A DNA stretch of 64,000 nt from Galerina marginata (lineage: Eukaryota; Basidiomycota; Agaricomycetes; Agaricales; Galerinaceae), in assembly GCA_023014335.1 (NCBI GenBank), contig JAECYW010000001.1, forward strand, positions 4,216,001 to 4,280,000. Reading direction: 5' to 3'. The notes beneath the pieces were generated by a model that was given only the letters and a program-made list of their open reading frames with translations, was not told the DNA's origin and searched no databases. Made by a program: the position numbers and the translations under genes. Shown here piece by piece: positions 58,183-64,000 of the stretch; position 1 is the stretch's first letter; each line of letters opens with the position of its first letter.

Positions 58183-60714
58183 TATTTTTTTTTCCCCGTC
58201 GCGTTGGCTTTGATAGCTATAGGTTTCTGTAACAGTATTCCTGGGCTAATGATGTATTCCTGTACTCCGATTGTTTAACGAATTTTATGCCCCGAACGAT
58301 GTTGTACCTTACGCAATACCATACTCGAGTATATACAGTACTATTTATCCCTACATTTGTATCACTGACTGTTGTAATATCAACGTCAACCTAGATATCG
58401 ATGCAGTATGACCTTGCTCTACGCAAAACACGCACACGAGGGCTTAACCCGGCTTATAAAACAAAAAGGAAAATACATTGAATGTTGTAGAATACATCAA
58501 GGATACGTAGTAAACTGAGTCGACACCTTGGATGTGATAAAAATGTAAAAGGTCCCAAAACCTCCAGAGTTCGCCTAATTTCAGATTGAGCGCAGTCTAA
58601 TTCAGCCCGAACATGGCCATAGGAGGCCCAGGCCTAGGTCCGGCGCCAGAGAAAGTGACGAGCACAATCGACCACCCGCTCGCATGCCGAGTGGTGCTCG
58701 CCACGTAGCTCGCTGCCTTGCTCGAGATCACCCGCCATCCTATTACCCACCGCGGACAAAGTGGAGGGCGCCGTCCGTCTCGACCTGACAACAGTGTGGA
58801 AAGGCTGTGGGCGCTGGTGCTGACGGTGCAGAACGTGTCCTCCATCGCGGTCGAGATGGGGCGAACGTCACAAGTTGAGGTCGACCGAGTTGACACAGAG
58901 ACAGCACAGGAGATGTGCTAGCACAGACTCAGCGCTGGCGATCCGCGAGCACGAGCCTGCAGAGATGGCGTTAAAGTATTGCGACATCCTCGCAGCGACG
59001 ATACCGTCGAGTTTCCGGTGGGTCGTCTTCGACCTTGTTGATCCAGAACAGATGGAGGACGATGATGAGGGTGTTGTTCCTAATCGTCGGGATCGTCCAA
59101 GTCGAGGTACGTGTGCTGGCGCGAGAGATGACCCCGGCAAGCAGCGCACGCGTGAAGAACGTCTTTTCGCGACAGTGTTTGGGTTCGAGTGATGGGTGCG
59201 TCGACTGTGGTGGTGGTGGCCTTGACTGAGCAGCAGCGAATGATGATGCCATGCTGATCGTCCCACTCGCCAAACTACCTTGGGATATCGGTAAGCTGCT
59301 CCTCAGTACTCCTACCGCATGGAGCTGGCAATGTCGCTGTCGACATCGACCTTGGATGTATAGGATGATTCGAGACGTTGGGCTGGGCTTCGCGTTGCGG
59401 TTGGCGGATAAGTCGGATAGCGGGTTGAAGAGGTCGCCAGTGGGCACTTTGATGTCTGAGGAACTAAGAAAGGAAAGGGTGTCGGTACGAATTCGAGATA
59501 GGAAGGCGAAAAACGAAAGAGAACGAGGAAGGGATGTACACGACGAGAATGAAGGTAGAAGAACGTCTGGGTGTCATATAAAGGAAGGAGAGTGGGGGGA
59601 AAATTTGTACGCAGGGTCGACGAGGCAAAAAAAGAGAAATTATAGTGAATCCAGACATGTGGCTTGTACGACAGATAAGGCAAAAGGGATGTGGGGGAAG
59701 ATAAGGTTCCAAACAAGCTAAGGAAGCGACTCGGGCGATAAAAAATGCAAACGGGAATAACGTGAACATGTTGAAATAACAAAAGATAAAATAGAGCAAG
59801 GCTGGTGGAAGATGATCGCAGAATGAACTACACGGACAAGTAGAAATAAATAACAATACAGACTAGAAACGGATCGGCAATAAATAATATAGGGAGATAA
59901 ATATATTGGAAGGGTCACTAACGTCTTCAATTAAGGCCTCGAAATCGCCGCCATCGTCGTGACCCAGGGTATGCGGGTTAGACGTATTTGAGAGGCCATA
60001 AGCAACGAAATTCCAAGCCTGCGACGACATTATCGGCACCAGTCGTAGTGAGCACCCGACTTGCCGCGCCACGAAGGAGAACTACGAAAACTTCGAGCGA
60101 GACGTTAGGCTGCAGGGCCAGCTAAAAAGCCAACCAACATAGATAACGGCGCTTAAAGCCTTGACTCGCAAGCTCCGCTTTGTGGTGGTACGGTAGGGCA
60201 ACGTCAGAGGATGTTAATGCAAATTGACGGAGCTAAAGGCAGCGTTGAGTATGCATACACTGGAATAAGGAGAGACGAAAGCATACATCAAGTCAGAGGC
60301 AGTGGTTTCAGAGATTTCTCCGGCAACATGGAGCTGCTCAATAGTCGTGACAGCCAGGTGCTGGACCATCGCCGTAGCTGGTACAAAAAAGTACTAGCAT
60401 AACTGACGATGTGGAGAGAGGGTCATGGTCGCCGGCAATTTGATCCAGTCAGGGCAGTCGGGAAGACAGGGCGAGGGCGCGCTTGGGACCGCATAGGAGG
60501 CGCGGACAAGGATTCTGGAGTGTCTGTTGTCGCTGACGAGTAACTAGGAGCGTCTATGTTACCAAGTAAGCAATTGTGGGTCGAAAGGGCAACGATAGAA
60601 CATACCGAACCCCAACATCTTCCCAGTCTAGAGTTGTCCTACATGGCGAAGTACAACAAAGGGTGAGACCTGTAAGAATGTTTAGCGAATCGAATTGCAT
60701 TAAGTTAGGGCCAA
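58183..60714. other. Ambiguous stretch with overlapping open frames on both strands
   Basis: Between 58597 and 59450 the sequence is GC-rich and several frames stay open on both strands (minus 58597-58896, 58868-59266, 58971-59447; plus 58875-59192), none with a motif I know. On the minus strand a long pyrimidine-rich tract (59480-59720) precedes the frame encoding VPTGDLFNPLSDLSANRNAK and ends in TTTCTTAG, which could be an intron or promoter. A further minus frame at 59863-60072 (MSSQAWNFVAYGLSNTSNPH) could be an upstream exon. A real minus-strand gene is possible, but I cannot define it. Confidence 0.3.
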
Positions 60715-62470
60715 AAACGTGGCCAAAAAAAAGGGCCAAGGGAAATTCGCGTGGCAGCTTGCGTGCTTGCGCATGGCTTGCGCAAGCGCTTTTATGCGCA
60801 AGTCAGCGCAAGCCTGCGCTAGCGCAACTTCTCACATTTTGTGGATCTGCACATTCTAACTAGTTTTCATTGTATTCTACCTTTTATTTACTTACCATAC
60901 CTTTGTCGTAGATTGGCTAAGTGTATACACGTGGTCACTGCAACCATTTTGCCACAACAACATCACGCGTGGCAAAAGTGCGACTTCAAGCTAATTTGTA
61001 TCATAGCTCCCTCCCTATGAACCAGTATTATATAAAACTTGCTAGACATGTAGTATATATCCCTGCAATTCTATGTACAGAAAATTATGACCGTCTGTTT
61101 GCGTTGAAAGTGGTAATACCAGCTCCCGCGCCGGTTGGCTGTCAAAATTATGCTGTTTCCCACGACTTCCCCCTGCCGTCGTGCTCAAAGAATCTTGCAC
61201 AGAAACGGCAGCAGCCCTTTTGAGATAGAAGTTTAGAGAGAAGGTTGTTAGTGTTCATATGCTCTATAGCCAAAAATTATTTTCAACACGTTAAACAAAG
61301 AAATGAATGATTTTTAAGGCAATCGGTTGGTAGGCAGGTGTAAAAATGAAATACCGCCGGGCCATCTGGGGTAGCCCTTTTTTGATTGAATACAGCTGTC
61401 TTCTGAGACAAACTTATCATACTAAGTTCAAATAAAGGCTCATATAGGTTAATATCAATGAAATTCTGTTCTGAAAGCTCAAGTATGCGCAACTATCGCT
61501 CCCAGTTTGCGCAACTGCGCTTGAACCATGCGCAAGACCGGCGCAAGTGCACTCAACGTCTGCGCATGTGCACTCAAGGCCTGCGCAGGTGCGCTCAAGG
61601 CCTGCGCAAGTGCACTCAAGCCTTGCGCGAGCATGCGCAAGGTCAGCGCAACTGCACGCAACTGCACTCAACGTCGGACCATGCAGAATCAAATGATATC
61701 GATTCACTCAATCACACTAGATCTCATCATAAAAACGAGAATCACTCGATAATTTCTCGAGTCAGATCCAGTAGAGTCGTGTGAGATCGAGTAAATACCT
61801 TTCCACCACATTCAAGGTACATTCTCGGCGCCATTTCATGGGATTCATTGCATTGTAATTGAGCAGTAATAAGTATTGATTGGGAATTTGGGATCGAGTG
61901 AATTCGAGCAGCATTGGGAGCTACCTCGCTCGACCGCGCTCGAAGGCACCCGATGAGCGATGAGCGGTCTAAATATGTATTGTATAGGTACTCATCTACC
62001 CCAGTATCCGCCGTCGTGCTCGCTGGCTGTCGACTAGAAGGAAAGTGAGATAGCCGCCTACAATTAATAATATCAGAAAGTACTTGAGGACGCTCGAAAT
62101 TCTAACCGCGTAACACATCTCTTCCGGTCAAAATTCCTCCAGTAGATCCAAGTTCACGACCGAAACCACATCAAATTGTCAGGGGAGGTGAGAACCCGAA
62201 GAGAATATAGTTTGGATCATTATTTAGCTCTACTGTCCCGCCTTGACAAGGAACTGGTCAATTTCCGAAAAGGATTCCCAAAATATATCCTATTATTCTT
62301 ATTGAGATACCTACCGTAATTTGACCACGCTGCGTCTGCGCTGGGTGATACTCAAACTTGCGCAGGTCTGCGCTAATGCTTGGTAATATTTGCGCCACAC
62401 TTGCGCAAGTCTGCGCAAGCACGCAACCTGCCACGCAAATTTTCCAGTGCCCAAAAAAAAACTGTCCAAA
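60715..62470. mobile_element. ~1.75-kb non-autonomous DNA element with CTTGCGCAAG-type repeats
   Basis: The two ends are inverted copies of about 65-70 bp: left about 60716-60786 (GGCCAAAAAA...TTCGCGTGGCAG, then GTGCTTGCGC), right about 62399-62472 (TGCGCAAGCACGCAACCTGC, then CACGCAAATTTTCC). Both ends and the middle are full of TGCGCAAG motifs, the core of the palindrome CTTGCGCAAG, probably transposase-binding sites. No transposase-like frame is present. The exact edges and the target duplication could not be fixed because of A-runs at both ends. Superfamily unknown. Confidence 0.65.
61484..61675. repeat. Degenerate minisatellite of TGCGCAAG-containing units
   Basis: About nine imperfect units of roughly 18-24 bp, several close to TGCGCAAGTGCACTCAAGGC. 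The frames across it (both strands) read as chance repeats such as KACAGALKACASALKPCAS and are not considered genes. It lies in the middle of the element at 60715-62470. Confidence 0.75.
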
Positions 62471-62499
62471 AATCGAGGAGAAAAAAATGTGAAAACGAC

Positions 62500-62855
62500 T
62501 TACAGCAATTTCTGGCGGCTTCAACGACAACTAGAAGCAAATATAAGAGCGTCAGAAACTCGTATATTACAATGAATCGAAGCAGCTTACTTTGGGATCG
62601 AGCAAGGTTAGACTCGGCTACTGCATGATGATCGTCCCGACCACACTGCACAGTCAAGCCTGGACACGTCGACGCGTTTTCGAAAGAGCAAGGATGTGGA
62701 AATCACGACCCAATCTCCAAGGACTTAGTAAGAAGTTTGGATGTCTAAAATCGCGTCAAATAGGTACGACGATAGAAAATAATACAATACACACCTGTAT
62801 TAAAGGCAACGTAGGCCAATCGTGAATTGAAGGTTAGGTTCTTCAAAACGCCCAT
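62500..62855 (-). other. Possible first exons of a minus-strand gene beside the element
   Basis: An ATG at 62855 opens MGVLKNLTFNSRLAYVAFNT before a GTGTGT donor. After an intron a frame reads VLGDWVVISTSLLFRKRVDV. A further stretch (about 62506-62590) reads FLTLLYLLLVVVEAARNC and ends at a GTAAGT donor about 30 bp from the element. Downstream exons, if any, would lie beyond the element (for example near 60554-60660). I do not recognise the protein, and the splice choices are not unique. Confidence 0.25.
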
Positions 62856-64000
62856 GAGTTCTGTCGTAAAAGAGTCGACGGGAGGGGTGGCAAACACAGA
62901 AACAGCTGAGCGGCAACTTGAGATAGGCGAGAGGGAAAGAAGGGGAAAGGCAGAAAGGATTTCGGTCCCGACTTTATAGGCTTTCGCACGGACCCTTGGC
63001 GGACTCCCCTTCCGGGTTTACGAGACCCGTTAGGGGATCGTTCTTGTACCACAGTTCAGTTTTCGTTCTCACGGTTAAGTACCTTAGCCCCCGTTATGGT
63101 AATGCATTCGCACCATGTGTTTGGCATCCTCTCCAGCAATTCTCTGAGCTGTTGTCGTCGCCCCGACTGCCCCAACACATAATTCCAATGCCTTCTATAG
63201 CCTATTAGTTTGATTAAAGTTTTTGGGGTAAGAGGAGGAATGATGCAATCGACAAGATCTTGGAACGGAAGGGTGGGAAATGTTTACCATAACAATTTTC
63301 CAGAAAATCTCTTTGTAAGCCCGTACCCATATCATATCTAATCTATAGCTTCAGAAAGGGTAGCTTTGAGCCCACACACTATGGCGGGCTATTTACAGGT
63401 ACCTGAAGGTTTACCTACGAACCATTGGGATAGACACGTATATTTAGTGCATAGGCAGTGAAACATCGATAAATTTACAAGAAATTAGGCAGAAAAAGCG
63501 CTAATCAATGATTATAACATTGGAATAACTGTTCTTACCTCGGTTATGGCCCCTAGTTCCACGCGCCTCTAGCGAATAATGACGAGGAAGAGGTAATGCG
63601 ACACATTATGTGAGTTGGAACCACTTCCGTTAGTCGTAGATTAGTTTGGAATCGCATTAGTGGAATGCTTAGCAAAAACAAACGAAAGATCATCAAATAA
63701 TAAATTGAATTGAGGTAAATAACATTACTTACTTGAACTGGAAATTCGGAATCGCAGCGACACTAGGGGCGGCGATGCTGGTAGCAGCACCACGTACTTG
63801 ATGTGGAGGCAACATTCAAGGCGGGAGGTAACTACGAGCTTGCTACGAGCAAAGAGGCTCGGGCTCGGTGTAACTCCCACCGTGGCTGCTGGCATCACCT
63901 CCTGCCTGCATTAGTGCCATTGAGCCACAGAAGTACCAGCAGCATTAAACAGCGGCTGGTACTTGTAGTATCGATTGCGTTCGTTTAGGATCAACATGGA
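62856..64000. other. Right end of window, no recognised gene
   Basis: Short frames only. A purine/pyrimidine-biased stretch at 62880-62970 and a GGGTTTACGAGACCCG inverted repeat near 63013-63030 are the only features noted. Confidence 0.4.

Noticed and set aside
58875..59447. Long frames on both strands behind the NIMA gene
   Set aside because: High GC makes many frames open at once; no motif or splice pattern decides between strands, so no gene is claimed.
61417..61784. Frames on both strands with cysteine/alanine-rich repeats
   Set aside because: They are translations of the TGCGCAAG minisatellite and open in several frames on both strands; no start context or domain.

Overview
The window looks like nuclear DNA of a filamentous mushroom-forming fungus (Basidiomycota, Agaricomycetes). 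The basis is many short GT-AG introns of about 45-70 nt, F-box/LRR proteins, a NIMA-type kinase, an IML2-type outer-membrane protein, DUF4360 secreted proteins, and hAT- and pogo-type transposons with fungal-style introns. I saw no rRNA, tRNA or CRISPR array.

Left half (1 to about 31.65 kb). This part is built from diverged copies of one 5-7.5 kb segment: unit 1 (1 to ~10.95 kb), unit 2 (~10.95-15.95), unit 3 (~15.95-23.31), unit 4 (~23.31-29.56) and a short scrap (~31.43-31.65). Each full unit has the same landmarks in the same order: a motif near TGCGAGATTGATCAC, then TTGATCCAGCGAATAG, then a CTCCTCCGTCTCC-type stretch, then a decayed coding-like block. Units 1 and 2 share one tail. Units 3 and 4 share another tail that carries an intact two-exon F-box gene (21292-22684 and 27665-29078). 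Because the units are paralogous, insertions can be read against empty sites: a 4.24 kb hAT-like element in unit 1 (251-4489), a ~1.6 kb insertion with palindromic ends in unit 1, two TTAA-associated elements in unit 3 (17385-18597), and a ~187 bp foldback MITE behind the unit-3 F-box gene. After unit 4 come a 161-aa four-helix membrane protein (minus strand) and a lone first exon that seems cut off by the partial repeat.

Middle (31.9-48.0 kb). Ordinary genes: IML2 (plus), facing an amino-acid transporter of the AVT/Aa_trans family (minus); an intronless F-box/LRR gene (minus), divergent from a tartrate/isopropylmalate-type dehydrogenase (plus); then a complete 2684-bp pogo-like DNA transposon only 62 bp past the dehydrogenase stop codon, with an uninterrupted 666-aa transposase; and a second intronless F-box-like gene (minus).

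Right part (48-64 kb). Gene-poor DNA, then two tandem DUF4360 secreted-protein genes (50463-51438 and 52863-54014), a NIMA-related kinase (55199-58182), an ambiguous stretch with open frames on both strands, and a ~1.75 kb non-autonomous DNA element (about 60715-62470) full of palindromic CTTGCGCAAG-type motifs. The rest shows no gene I can recognise.

Functionally the window is a mix of housekeeping genes (IML2, NIMA kinase, transporter, dehydrogenase) and fast-evolving F-box and secreted families, in a region shaped by segmental duplication and class II transposons. All exon joins were placed by eye from GT/AG signals and family resemblance.
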